Positions 42,646-51,119 of a DNA stretch of 64,000 nucleotides are shown in pieces. The notes below the pieces were generated by a model. It made no database searches. It had not been told where the DNA came from and saw only the letters and a program-made list of their open reading frames with translations. The DNA comes from Mycobacterium pinniadriaticum (lineage in GTDB: Bacteria > Actinomycetota > Actinomycetes > Mycobacteriales > Mycobacteriaceae): contig NZ_JAPJDO010000004.1 in NCBI RefSeq assembly GCF_026242045.1, forward strand, positions 186,001-250,000. Direction: 5' to 3'. The translations under genes were made by a program, and so were the position numbers. Each line of letters starts with the position of its first letter. Position 1 is the stretch's first letter.

Positions 42646-43784
42646 TGAACCCACGTCGATTGCGGCGGACCGCGGGAACCATGGTGCTCGGCATCGCCCT
42701 GCTCGTCGTGTCCGGATGCCAGTGGCGAGGCCTCAATTCGCTGTCCCTTCCGGGCACCGAAGGCGGCGGGCCGGGGACCTACACAATCCAGGCTCAGCTG
42801 CCCGATGTCGGAACCCTGGAGGAGAACTCGCGGGTGCGGGTGTCCGACGTCAACGTCGGCACCGTTACCAAGATCGAGCGGCAGGGCTGGCATGCGTTGC
42901 TCACGATGCGGATCAACGGTGACGTAACGCTGCCGGCGAACGCGACCGCCACCATCGGGCAGACCAGTCTGCTCGGTGCGTTGCATGTCGAACTCGCACC
43001 ACCGACCACCGGCCGGCCCGACGGTCAGCTGCACAACGGCTCGGTCATCCCGCTGTCGTCGGGGGCCACGTACCCCAGTACCGAACAGACGCTGTCGGCG
43101 GTCTCGCTGCTGCTCAACGGGGGCGGCATCGGTCAGATCCAAGAGATCACAAAGGCTTTCAGCGCCGCGTTCAGCGGAAGGGAAGCCGACGTCCGCAGTC
43201 TGATCGACCAGCTGGACCGCTACGTCGGCTACCTCGACGACCAGACCGACGACATCATCGCGGCCACCGAAAGCCTCAACAACCTGGCCGGCAAGTTCGC
43301 CGCGCAGAAACCCGTGGTCCAAACCGCACTGCGGACCATCCCCGACGCGCTGGCCGTCCTCAGCGACCAGCGTCAGCACCTCACCGACGCCCTGCAGAAG
43401 CTCGGGCAGTACAGCGCGTTGGTGGCCGGTTCGGTCGACCAGACCCACGAGGCGCTGGTCAAGGAGCTCGAGGACATCGGCCCCATTCTCGACCAGCTGG
43501 CCAGCACCGGGCCGGCGCTGACCCGCTCGCTGAGCGTGCTGGCCACCTACCCGTGGCCGCGGGAGACCCTGGAGACCTGGCAGCGCGGCGACTACGCCAA
43601 CGACACGTTCATCATCGACCTCACCCTGAGTCGAATCGACGCGGCGCTGTTCACCGGTACCCGCTTCGAGGGCAAGTTGACCCAGGTCGAGATGCAGTGG
43701 GGCCGCACCATCGGCCAGCTGCCCAGTCCGTACACCGCCGGCAATCCGCTGGTCATTCCCTACCACTGGGACCAAGGACCGTAA
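42642..43784 (+). CDS. MceE lipoprotein (LprK-like), mce operon 2
   Basis: This 380-residue protein has an N-terminal signal with lipobox LVVSGC, so the Cys near residue 26 should be lipidated. The mature part begins QWRGLNSLSLPGTEGGGPG, which is typical of MceE. The MCE domain (NSRVRVSDVNVGTVTKIE) and helical region follow. The ATG overlaps the mceD stop; a second ATG follows at once. The last base of the stop is the first base of the mceF start. Confidence 0.94.
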   Translation: MMNPRRLRRTAGTMVLGIALLVVSGCQWRGLNSLSLPGTEGGGPGTYTIQAQLPDVGTLEENSRVRVSDVNVGTVTKIERQGWHALLTMRINGDVTLPANATATIGQTSLLGALHVELAPPTTGRPDGQLHNGSVIPLSSGATYPSTEQTLSAVSLLLNGGGIGQIQEITKAFSAAFSGREADVRSLIDQLDRYVGYLDDQTDDIIAATESLNNLAGKFAAQKPVVQTALRTIPDALAVLSDQRQHLTDALQKLGQYSALVAGSVDQTHEALVKELEDIGPILDQLASTGPALTRSLSVLATYPWPRETLETWQRGDYANDTFIIDLTLSRIDAALFTGTRFEGKLTQVEMQWGRTIGQLPSPYTAGNPLVIPYHWDQGP

Positions 43785-45211
43785 TGAGACTGACCAGGCG
43801 AACGTGGCTGCAGCTGGCGATCTTCGCGGTCATCGCGATCGTGGCCGGATCGGTGATGGCGATCGGCTACATCCGGCTGCCGAACATGCTTTTCGGTGTC
43901 GGACACTACCGGGTGACGATGCAGCTGCCCACCTCCGGAGGGCTCTACCCGGGCGGCAATGTCACCTACCGGGGTACCGAGGTGGGCCGGGTGGAGTCGG
44001 TGGGGCTGACCGACAGCGGGGTCGAGGCCGTCCTGTCGCTGCGCTCGAACATCAGGATCCCCGCCGATCTGCGTGCCGACGTGCACAGCGTGTCGGCGGT
44101 GGGCGAGCAGTACGTCGCGCTGCAACCGCTCAACGGCAAACCGCCCTACCTGCAGGACGGTGACGTGATCCCGGCTACCAGGACAGCGGTTCCGCCGCCG
44201 GTGGATTCGCTGCTCGATGCCCTCGACACCGGCCTGGATGCCATCCCCGGCGACAATCTGAAAACAGTGGTCGACGAGACGTACGAGGCGGTCGGCGGCC
44301 TGGGCCCGGAATTATCGCGGATCATCAACGGCTCCACCACACTGGCCATCGACGCCCGGGCGAACCTCGACTCGCTCACCGGATTGATCGATCAATCCAA
44401 GCCGGTCCTGGATTCCCAGACCGACAGCTCCGACGCGGTCGCGGCGTGGGCGGCCAACATGGCTTCGATCACCACACCCCTTCAACGCCAGGATGCTTCG
44501 GTCACCGGGCTGATCCAGCAGGGTCCCGCCGCGATCGAGCAGGCGCGGGCGCTCTTCGACAAGTTGCGCCCCACCCTGCCGATACTGCTGGCGAACCTGG
44601 TGACCATCGACCAGGTGGCCATCACCTACCAGCCCGCGATCGAGCAACTGTTGGTGTTGCTGCCGCAGGGTATCGCCGACCTCCAGGCCGCCGGTGCCGC
44701 GAACCGCAACAACAAGCAGGACTACTCCGGTATCAACCTCGACTTCAACCTCAACATCAACCTTCCGCCGCCATGCACGACGGGCTTCCTGCCGGCCACC
44801 CAGATGCGGACACCGAACCTCACCGACGCCCCGGATCGGGCTCCGGGCGACCTGTACTGCCGGATCCCGCAGGACTCCATGTTCGCGGTGCGCGGCGCCC
44901 GAAATCTGCCCTGTATCACCCGCCCCGGCAAGCGGGCGCCGACGGTGAAAATGTGCGAAAGCGACGAGAACTACCTGCCGCTCAACGACGGCAACAACTG
45001 GAAGGGTGATCCGAACGCCACGTTGTCAGGACAGGCAGTGCCGCAGCTTCCGCCGGGCGAAGCCGCGCCGCCGGTGCCGGCGGCCGCCTACGACCGGTCG
45101 ACCGGTACCTACGTCGGGCCCGATGGAAAGCTGTACACCGAGTCCGATCTGGCAACCGGCGCGGGCCCCCGCACCTGGCAACAGATGCTGCAACCTCCGC
45201 CCGCGGGCTAG
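43784..45211 (+). CDS. MceF, mce operon 2
   Basis: This 475-residue protein has an anchor helix (LAIFAVIAIVAGSVMAIGY), the MCE domain with YPGGNVTYRGTEVGRVESV and VHSVSAVGEQYVALQP, and a helical region. A Cys-containing C-terminal part (PPPCTTGFLPATQMR, GDLYCRIPQDS, NLPCITRPG, KMCESDENY) is conserved in long MceF proteins. Near the end is YVGPDGKLYTESDL, which resembles the GPDG segment in the MceA tail of the same operon. Its stop overlaps the end of the convergent FadE gene by 4 bases. Confidence 0.94.
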   Translation: MRLTRRTWLQLAIFAVIAIVAGSVMAIGYIRLPNMLFGVGHYRVTMQLPTSGGLYPGGNVTYRGTEVGRVESVGLTDSGVEAVLSLRSNIRIPADLRADVHSVSAVGEQYVALQPLNGKPPYLQDGDVIPATRTAVPPPVDSLLDALDTGLDAIPGDNLKTVVDETYEAVGGLGPELSRIINGSTTLAIDARANLDSLTGLIDQSKPVLDSQTDSSDAVAAWAANMASITTPLQRQDASVTGLIQQGPAAIEQARALFDKLRPTLPILLANLVTIDQVAITYQPAIEQLLVLLPQGIADLQAAGAANRNNKQDYSGINLDFNLNINLPPPCTTGFLPATQMRTPNLTDAPDRAPGDLYCRIPQDSMFAVRGARNLPCITRPGKRAPTVKMCESDENYLPLNDGNNWKGDPNATLSGQAVPQLPPGEAAPPVPAAAYDRSTGTYVGPDGKLYTESDLATGAGPRTWQQMLQPPPAG

Positions 45212-46329
45212 ACCGGCAACCCCAGCGAGGTCGCCAGGGCGCGCCGGTGTGTGACGTCGTCGCCCAGCAGAGCGCAGTTCGCCTGGGCGCGCTTGTAGTA
45301 CAGGTGGGCCTCGTGTTCCCAGGTGAACCCGATGCCGCCGTGGATCTGGATGTTCTCGCCAGCGCAGCGAAGAAACGCGTCATGGCAGAAGGCGGCGCAC
45401 AGCGCAGCAGCTTCGGTGCAGTCCCCGACACCGTCGGAACCCAGTGTCCGGATGGCGTGTTCTACTGTGGCCCGCGAGGTCTCGAGGTCGAGATACATGT
45501 CGGAACACTTGTGCTTGACGGCCTGGAACGACCCGATCGGCCGGCCGAACTGAACGCGGTTCTTCGCGTATTCCACCGAACTGTCCAGGACGTGTTCGGT
45601 GCCGCCCACCGATTCCGCGGCCAGATAGACATTGGCTACCGTCAGCGCCTGCCGCAGGATGGCCAAACCGGCGTCGGCGCGGCCGATCGCGCGTGCCGGG
45701 GTTGCGTCCATCTCGACTCTGCCCAGCCGCCGCGTGTGGTCGATCGTCGTCAGCGCGGCGCGAGTCAGGCCCGGCGCGGTGCCGTCCACCTCGTAGATGC
45801 CGATACCGTCCGGACCCCGTGCCGCGACCAGAATCGAATCGGCGGTGGCGCCGTCCACCACGAAAGTCTTGGCGCCGGTCAGACACCACCCCTCACCGAG
45901 CGGCGAGGCGGTGGTCCGGATCGCCATCGGATCCCAATTCCACGCCGGCTCAACCAAAGCCACAGTCGCCCGGCGTTGCCCCGTCGCCAGGAGGGGGAGA
46001 AGGCGTTCGCAGGCGGCGTCGTCGTCGCTGTGCAGCAGGACATTCTGCGCCAAGCCGACGGTGGAGAAGTACGGCATGGGTACCAGCCGGCGGCCGAGCT
46101 CGCCCATGACGATCGCAACCTCTGCCGGCCCGCAATCCACGCCGCCATAACGTGCCGGAACGGCCAGCCCGCACAGTCCGAGGCCGGCGAACTCGTCCCA
46201 GAGCGGCTGGTCGAAACCCGTCGGCGTGTCCATCACGGAACGGATCAGCGTGTCATCGGCTCGTCGGGCGAGGAACTCGCGCGCGAGCTCGCGCAGGGAT
46301 TGCTGGTCGTGGCTGAGCTGGGCAACCAT
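45208..46329 (-). CDS. acyl-CoA dehydrogenase homologue, probably non-catalytic subunit
   Basis: This 373-residue protein has the acyl-CoA dehydrogenase fold (WDEFAGLGLCGLAVPARYGG, NRVQFGRPIGSFQAVKHK, and IQIHGGIGFTWEHEAHLYYK). The middle-domain signature is altered to LVEPAWNWDPM instead of T-E-P-x-x-G-S-D. The LCAD-type position reads RQALTVANVYLAAE with no Glu, and the C-terminus has no GT.EI segment. It resembles the subunits of mycobacterial heterotetrameric FadE complexes that lack the base and shape the binding site. A catalytic partner would have to come from another FadE, for example those at 33.2-35.6 kb. Confidence 0.88.
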   Translation of the reverse strand: MVAQLSHDQQSLRELAREFLARRADDTLIRSVMDTPTGFDQPLWDEFAGLGLCGLAVPARYGGVDCGPAEVAIVMGELGRRLVPMPYFSTVGLAQNVLLHSDDDAACERLLPLLATGQRRATVALVEPAWNWDPMAIRTTASPLGEGWCLTGAKTFVVDGATADSILVAARGPDGIGIYEVDGTAPGLTRAALTTIDHTRRLGRVEMDATPARAIGRADAGLAILRQALTVANVYLAAESVGGTEHVLDSSVEYAKNRVQFGRPIGSFQAVKHKCSDMYLDLETSRATVEHAIRTLGSDGVGDCTEAAALCAAFCHDAFLRCAGENIQIHGGIGFTWEHEAHLYYKRAQANCALLGDDVTHRRALATSLGLPV

Positions 46330-46378
46330 GGCGGTCCTTTGTTCTCTCGTCGCGGCCGGAGGAGTCGCGACAGAATTT

Positions 46379-46402
46379 TATTCTATATGGCACTATACAA
46401 AT
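46379..46402. promoter_or_regulatory. conserved element S2 (crotonase / FadE)
   Basis: This copy reads TATT, one base, core TATATGGCACTA and tail TACAAAT. It lies directly before the AAGGAGG ribosome binding site (46403-46409) of the crotonase gene and 50 bases from the divergent FadE start. It shares CACTATACAA with S1 exactly. Binding there would affect both directions. Confidence 0.6.
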
Positions 46403-46415
46403 AAGGAGGTTTGGT

Positions 46416-47327
46416 ATGGACAGCAAACGCGCGAAAAGAACCGAGCCCATCGCCGTCGATGACGGGGCGCCGCCGGCGGCGGACGTCGGACGGGTGGACC
46501 TTGTGGTGCATGACGGTGTCGCCACGGTCTGGCTCAACAACCCGTCGGCACTGAACGCGTTCACCACCGACATGGTGGATCAATTCCTCGGCGTCCTCGA
46601 CGCGATCGACTCCGACGACGCCATCCGCGTCGCCGTGGTCACCGGACACGGTCGCGGCTTCTGCTCGGGGGCCGACCTGAGCATGGGCGCCGATTCATTC
46701 GCCCGGGACAGCGACGAGTCGGCAGACGGCTGGCCGCCACCGGACCGGGCGGGCACGATCTCGTTGCGGATGATGCAGTGCCGAAAGCCGTTGATAGCGG
46801 CGATCAACGGCCCGGCGGTGGGGTTTGGCGCGAGCCTGACGCTACCGATGGATGTCAGGCTGGCGGGTGTGCACGCCCGTGCCGGGTTCCCCTTCGTCCG
46901 TAGAGGAATCGTCCCGGATGGGGCGTCATCATGGTTTCTGCCCCGCATCGTGGGCATCAGCCGGGCCGCTGAATGGATGATCACCGGTAAGCTGTACTCG
47001 GTCGACGAGCTCCTCGACGCACGGTTCGTCCGCAGCGTCCATCCGGTCGGCCAGCTGCTTCCCGCCGCGCACGCGCTGGCCAACGAATTCGTCGAACAGT
47101 CGGCGCCGGTCTCGGTGGCGGTCACCCGCCAGCTGCTGTGGCAGATGTACGGTGCCAGTGGACCTCTCGACGCTCACCGGATTGAATCCGAAGCACTCGC
47201 TCGGCTGGGATCCTCGCCTGATGCCCGCGAGGGTGTGCAGGCATTCCTCGAGCGCCGTCCCGCCCGCTTCTCGATGTCGGCGACCCGCGATTTTCCCGAC
47301 GTCTTCCGCGCCCTGCAGGCCACCTGA
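46416..47327 (+). CDS. enoyl-CoA hydratase/isomerase family protein (EchA-like)
   Basis: This 303-residue crotonase has the oxyanion-hole motifs GRGFCSGADL and GPAVGFGASLTLPMD. The first catalytic Glu of hydratases, normally in a PE pair, is replaced by Phe in AGFPFVRRG, with Asp in the nearby VPDGASSW. The second Glu is kept in RAAEWMITG. It may therefore be an isomerase, a hydrolase or a hydratase with altered chemistry. AAGGAGG lies six bases before ATG 46416. It starts a single-gene unit that converges on the LuxR gene. Confidence 0.9.
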   Translation: MDSKRAKRTEPIAVDDGAPPAADVGRVDLVVHDGVATVWLNNPSALNAFTTDMVDQFLGVLDAIDSDDAIRVAVVTGHGRGFCSGADLSMGADSFARDSDESADGWPPPDRAGTISLRMMQCRKPLIAAINGPAVGFGASLTLPMDVRLAGVHARAGFPFVRRGIVPDGASSWFLPRIVGISRAAEWMITGKLYSVDELLDARFVRSVHPVGQLLPAAHALANEFVEQSAPVSVAVTRQLLWQMYGASGPLDAHRIESEALARLGSSPDAREGVQAFLERRPARFSMSATRDFPDVFRALQAT

Positions 47328-47358
47328 GCGCCGAGCCCGCGCTGAGCCACCCGGATTG

Positions 47359-50025
47359 CTACGAGATATCGCTGAGCGCCGCCGCCAGCTCGGATCGGCC
47401 ACCGATGCACAATTTCTCGTAGGCGCGCTGGAGTTGGCCCTCGACGGTTCGAGTCGACAGGCAGAGCTTCTCGGCGATCCGCTTGTTGGACAATCCGCCG
47501 GCGGCCAACCGCGCGGCGTCGGCCTCGGCGTTGGTCAGCGTCGTGCGCAATTGTGCGGTCTGCAGCGCGGGTGTGGTGGCCTCCAGGCAGTGCTGGCGGA
47601 ACCGGGCGGCGGTGCGGCGCAGCCCCGCCAACCGCTGTGTCGTGACTTCTTTCTTACGCGCCGTGACGACGGCCTCGCTGGCGGCCTCGGCCGCCAGCAG
47701 GTACGCGCCGAGGTCGTAGAACGACTGGGCAACCGATTCGAGTCCCTGCCAATCTTTGGCCTCCAGGGCGCGAATGTTCTCCAGCCGGGCGCGGGCCAGC
47801 GGGCCCTGGACACACTGGGCGACCTCCTCCGCTCGGGCGTGGATCCGCCCGTGGCTTCGCACCCTTGCCAGGATGTGCAGACATTCCAGCGCGCCCACCC
47901 GGTCGCCGATCCGTTCGCCCAGTGCGGCGCCCTGTTCCAGGCTGTCCCGCGCCGAGGACAGGTCCCCATTGGCAATGTGCGTCCACGCGCGGGCACGAAG
48001 GACTTCCACCGCGTAGTAACTCCTGGGCAACCGCAGCTTCTCCAGCTCGGCCAGGGCCGCGGCCGCCGCGGGCCCATCCCCGCCGATCGCGAGCGCGATC
48101 ACCACATCGATCAGACATTGTTCACGCAACGCCGGCCGACCGAGATCCCGGAACAGCAGTGCGGCTTCCCGCGAATACCGCAGCGATTCACCGACATCGC
48201 CCTGTTCGCCCACGGTCTTGCCCAGCTGCCACGCGAAGTACGCTTGGGCCTCGATCGAACCCTGGGCAACGGCGTCGTCATAGTGTTCGCGCGCGGTGGC
48301 CAGTGCGCTGCCGAAGTCGCCGGCATAGATCTGCGCCTCGCCGCGGAAGAAGATGTGCAGCCACGGGTAATTGTCCAAGGGTGTGGTCAACGTGGCCTGT
48401 GCCCCGTGGCCGAGTTCGGCGGCCTCCAGCGCCTTGTCGACGTCGCCGGTGCGGCCGTAACCGGCCGAGGTGACCAGGCATGCCCATACCAGTGCCGGGC
48501 CCTGCGATGTGACGAGCAGCGGCGCCGAGACCCGAACGGCTGCGTCCGGCCCGGTCGCCGCGAGGATCAGCCCGGCGCGCCGCGCGGTGATCTGGTCGCG
48601 CAGCTGGGTCGCGCCGGTGGCAGCCTCGGCGTGCTCGGCGATGGTGATCCCGAGTTCGATATGCCCGCTGAACATCGCACACTCCAGCCGGGCCAGGGCG
48701 ACCCGGGTGCGCGCATCGTCGGTGTCGGCCGCCTCGGCGAGGCGGGCCAGCACCGCCTCCGCGTCGCCGGCCCGCCCCTGCAGATACGCCAGTTGGCCGC
48801 CCAGTAGTTCCGCCTCGAACCCGGCGCCGTCTTCGGCGGCGGCCCGTGCCAGGCGGGTGGCCAGGCCGAAGTCGTAGCTCCACCGAGCGTGACAGGCGGC
48901 CCGCAGCATCAGCGCCGGGCGGTGCAGGCCGCCTTCCAGACTCCAGGATGCGGCGCGGATGACGTCGTCGACCCCGGCATCGGCGGTGTCCTGGGAAACC
49001 TCGGCCAGTGTCCGGGCCAGGCGGCTGCGCCGGACAGCGGTCAGATTGTGTAGCAGGACGTCGGCGTAGACCGGGTGGGCGAGCCTGATCACCAACCGGC
49101 GGCCCTCGGATCGACTGATCACCAGGCCTTGGGTTTCCAGCGCATCGACGACCTCACCGGCGCCGGGCAGGCAGGCCTCCAGGTGTCGCAGCTGCAGCGG
49201 CTCGCCGAACGCGAGTGCGTCCAGAACGCTGCGTTCCTCGGCGCTCAGCTCGGCCAGGCGATCACCGACCAGCTCCATCAGGCGGGCTGACAGCGGGGAT
49301 TTGCCGATCAGCCGCCACACGTCGTCATCGAGCAGCAGCGTTCCGGACCGCAGCGCTCCGCGTACCAGCTCGCGCAGGTACAGGATGTTCCCACCGCTAC
49401 GCATCGCGAACTGCTGAACCACCGAACTCTCCACGACGGCGCCGAGAACGGCGCGCAGGATCTCGGCGATCTCGTCGCTCTCGACGGCGCCGATGTCGAC
49501 CCTGGTCACATGACCGTCCTTGTAGAGCGACACGACCGGGCTGGGCACTGGATCCGCGGTTCGCATGGTGGCGACCAATGTGCACGCCCCGGCCACGACG
49601 GCCTGATGGATGAAGATCGCTGACACCGGATCGAGCAGCTGAACGTCGTCGATGAGGACGACAACCGGTCGGTTCTGCCCGATCGCGGCCAGTCGCCGAA
49701 CGGCGCGACGCATCCACTCCGCTTGGGCTGAAACCAATTTCGGCAGCGGCTCGTCGTCGGTGAAAAGCACCCCGGCGAAGGCGCCGAACGGGATTTCGGC
49801 CGCGGGCCTGGTGGCGGTGGTCCGGATCGTGGCGAGTCCTTTTTCCTCGGCCGCGTCGAGCAGCTGGGCCGCCAGCCGCGACTTGCCCACACCGGCCGCC
49901 CCGGCCAGCATCATCGACCTGCCGCCCTGGAAGAGCCGCTGTTCGAGCTCTTCGAGGATGCCCGCGCGACCGACGAACGGCCACTGCTCGTCGCTGTGCG
50001 TGGCTACCGGATCGGTCACGGGCAT
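47359..50025 (-). CDS. large LuxR-type regulator with AAA ATPase domain (MalT/LAL-like)
   Basis: This 888-residue protein combines an N-terminal signal-transduction ATPase, a long helical TPR-like middle and a C-terminal LuxR DNA-binding domain. Walker A is GAAGVGKS at 42-49 and Walker B is VVVLIDDVQ at 121-129. The middle part, about 330-800, is Ala- and Leu-rich with repeated helix pairs. The helix-turn-helix is GLSNKRIAEKLCLSTRTVEG near 840-860. LAL proteins switch on catabolic or antibiotic operons when bound to ATP and a ligand. It is divergent from the hydrolase gene, with element S5 and a GCGTAG palindrome between. Confidence 0.92.
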   Translation of the reverse strand: MPVTDPVATHSDEQWPFVGRAGILEELEQRLFQGGRSMMLAGAAGVGKSRLAAQLLDAAEEKGLATIRTTATRPAAEIPFGAFAGVLFTDDEPLPKLVSAQAEWMRRAVRRLAAIGQNRPVVVLIDDVQLLDPVSAIFIHQAVVAGACTLVATMRTADPVPSPVVSLYKDGHVTRVDIGAVESDEIAEILRAVLGAVVESSVVQQFAMRSGGNILYLRELVRGALRSGTLLLDDDVWRLIGKSPLSARLMELVGDRLAELSAEERSVLDALAFGEPLQLRHLEACLPGAGEVVDALETQGLVISRSEGRRLVIRLAHPVYADVLLHNLTAVRRSRLARTLAEVSQDTADAGVDDVIRAASWSLEGGLHRPALMLRAACHARWSYDFGLATRLARAAAEDGAGFEAELLGGQLAYLQGRAGDAEAVLARLAEAADTDDARTRVALARLECAMFSGHIELGITIAEHAEAATGATQLRDQITARRAGLILAATGPDAAVRVSAPLLVTSQGPALVWACLVTSAGYGRTGDVDKALEAAELGHGAQATLTTPLDNYPWLHIFFRGEAQIYAGDFGSALATAREHYDDAVAQGSIEAQAYFAWQLGKTVGEQGDVGESLRYSREAALLFRDLGRPALREQCLIDVVIALAIGGDGPAAAAALAELEKLRLPRSYYAVEVLRARAWTHIANGDLSSARDSLEQGAALGERIGDRVGALECLHILARVRSHGRIHARAEEVAQCVQGPLARARLENIRALEAKDWQGLESVAQSFYDLGAYLLAAEAASEAVVTARKKEVTTQRLAGLRRTAARFRQHCLEATTPALQTAQLRTTLTNAEADAARLAAGGLSNKRIAEKLCLSTRTVEGQLQRAYEKLCIGGRSELAAALSDIS

Positions 50026-50042
50026 CCTCCTCGCGCCGTCAC

Positions 50043-50066
50043 TATTGTAGTGAGCGCCATCACAGT
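50043..50066. promoter_or_regulatory. conserved element S5 (LuxR regulator / hydrolase)
   Basis: This is the weakest copy of the 24-base element: TATT, one base, core TAGTGAGCGCCA, tail TCACAGT. The left half matches S3 well while the right half differs. It begins 18 bases upstream of the LuxR-type gene, in the position where other copies lie. It also contains GTGA and TCAC arms. Confidence 0.4.
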
Positions 50067-50106
50067 AATCGATCCTCGGCTGTCTGCTGTTTCGGCGCGG
50101 GGAGAT

Positions 50107-50121
50107 GCGTAGCGACTACGT
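50107..50121. promoter_or_regulatory. GCGTAG palindrome, copy 1
   Basis: GCGTAGCGACTACGT has arms CGTAG and CTACG around three bases. Two more copies occur at 63378 and 63404, again between divergent catabolic genes. It lies 69 bases upstream of the hydrolase start and 82 bases upstream of the LuxR-type gene, whose product is a candidate binder. Confidence 0.55.
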
Positions 50122-50189
50122 ATGTCAAGGGTGGGCTCGGTTGGCAGGCTCGAAAGGCGAGCAGGTGTGACCGAAGGAGCTGATCTACC

Positions 50190-51119
50190 GTGACCGACGA
50201 CAAGCAGCGGGCGCTTGAACTCTGGCTTGAGATGGCGGCGTCGATGGCGCCGACCGACCCCGACCAACCGGCGACGCCACAGCAGCTGCGCGATGCCTAC
50301 GACACCTGGGCGGCCGCGCATTTCCCGCCTCCGGCCGACCTGGTGATCGAACCGGTCGATGCCGACGGCGTTCCGTGTCTGCTGGCACAGATCGACGGGA
50401 CCCGGCCGAAACACACGATTCTGTACTTTCACGGTGGGGGCTACATGATCGCCTCGGCCCAGGGGTATGCCAGCACCGCCGCCGATCTGGCACGGGCGGC
50501 CGATGCCGAGGTGCAGCTGGTCGACTACCGGCTGGCACCCGAGCACCCGTTCCCGGCGGCGCTCGACGATGCGTTGGTCGCCTACAGATGGCTGATCTCC
50601 CGTCGCGATCCGTCGACGGTCGTGGTGGCCGGGGATTCGGCGGGCGGCGGGCTGGCCGCGGCGTTGCTGTTGAACCTGCGCGATCTTGGCGAGCCGATGC
50701 CCGCGGCGGGGGTGTGCATCTCGGCGTGGCTGGATATGACCCTGGCCTCGGAGTCGGTCACCACCAAGGCCGAGGTGGATCCGATCATGTCGGCGGCGAT
50801 GCTGCAGGGAATGGCGGATGCGTATCTGCAGGGGGCGGCCGCCGACTCGCCGTCGGCCTCGCCGCTGCGAGCTGACCTGCGCGGTCTTCCGCCGATGCTG
50901 GTGATGACCGGAACCTGGGATTCGCTGACCGACGATTCGACGCGGTTCGCCGAGAAGGCCCGCGGCGCTGGTGTCGACGTCGCGCTGCGAACCTTTGACG
51001 AGATGTATCACTGTTGGCACATCATGACCCCGGTGCTGGAGCAGAGCCGCGTCGCGATCTCCGCGATCGGCGAGTTCGTCCGGCAGCACGCCCACCCGAT
51101 GGCACCGACTAGCCGCTAG
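50190..51119 (+). CDS. alpha/beta hydrolase of the hormone-sensitive lipase family
   Basis: This 309-residue esterase or lipase has the oxyanion motif HGGG at 81-84, the nucleophile S150 in GDSAGG, and D244 in TGTWDSLTDDS. His274 in MYHCWH is the likely base. VDYRLAPEHPFPAALDDA is typical of the family. It should cleave a carboxylic ester such as an acetylated or lipidic substrate. No signal peptide is seen, so it is cytoplasmic. Its last 11 bases overlap the convergent nitronate-monooxygenase-like gene. Confidence 0.9.
   Translation: MTDDKQRALELWLEMAASMAPTDPDQPATPQQLRDAYDTWAAAHFPPPADLVIEPVDADGVPCLLAQIDGTRPKHTILYFHGGGYMIASAQGYASTAADLARAADAEVQLVDYRLAPEHPFPAALDDALVAYRWLISRRDPSTVVVAGDSAGGGLAAALLLNLRDLGEPMPAAGVCISAWLDMTLASESVTTKAEVDPIMSAAMLQGMADAYLQGAAADSPSASPLRADLRGLPPMLVMTGTWDSLTDDSTRFAEKARGAGVDVALRTFDEMYHCWHIMTPVLEQSRVAISAIGEFVRQHAHPMAPTSR

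Noticed and set aside
47152..48807. Long plus-strand open frame opposite the LuxR/MalT-like gene
   Set aside because: It is antisense to the helical repeat region of a well-supported 888-residue protein, with a composition biased to Arg, Gly and Gln as expected of a shadow frame.
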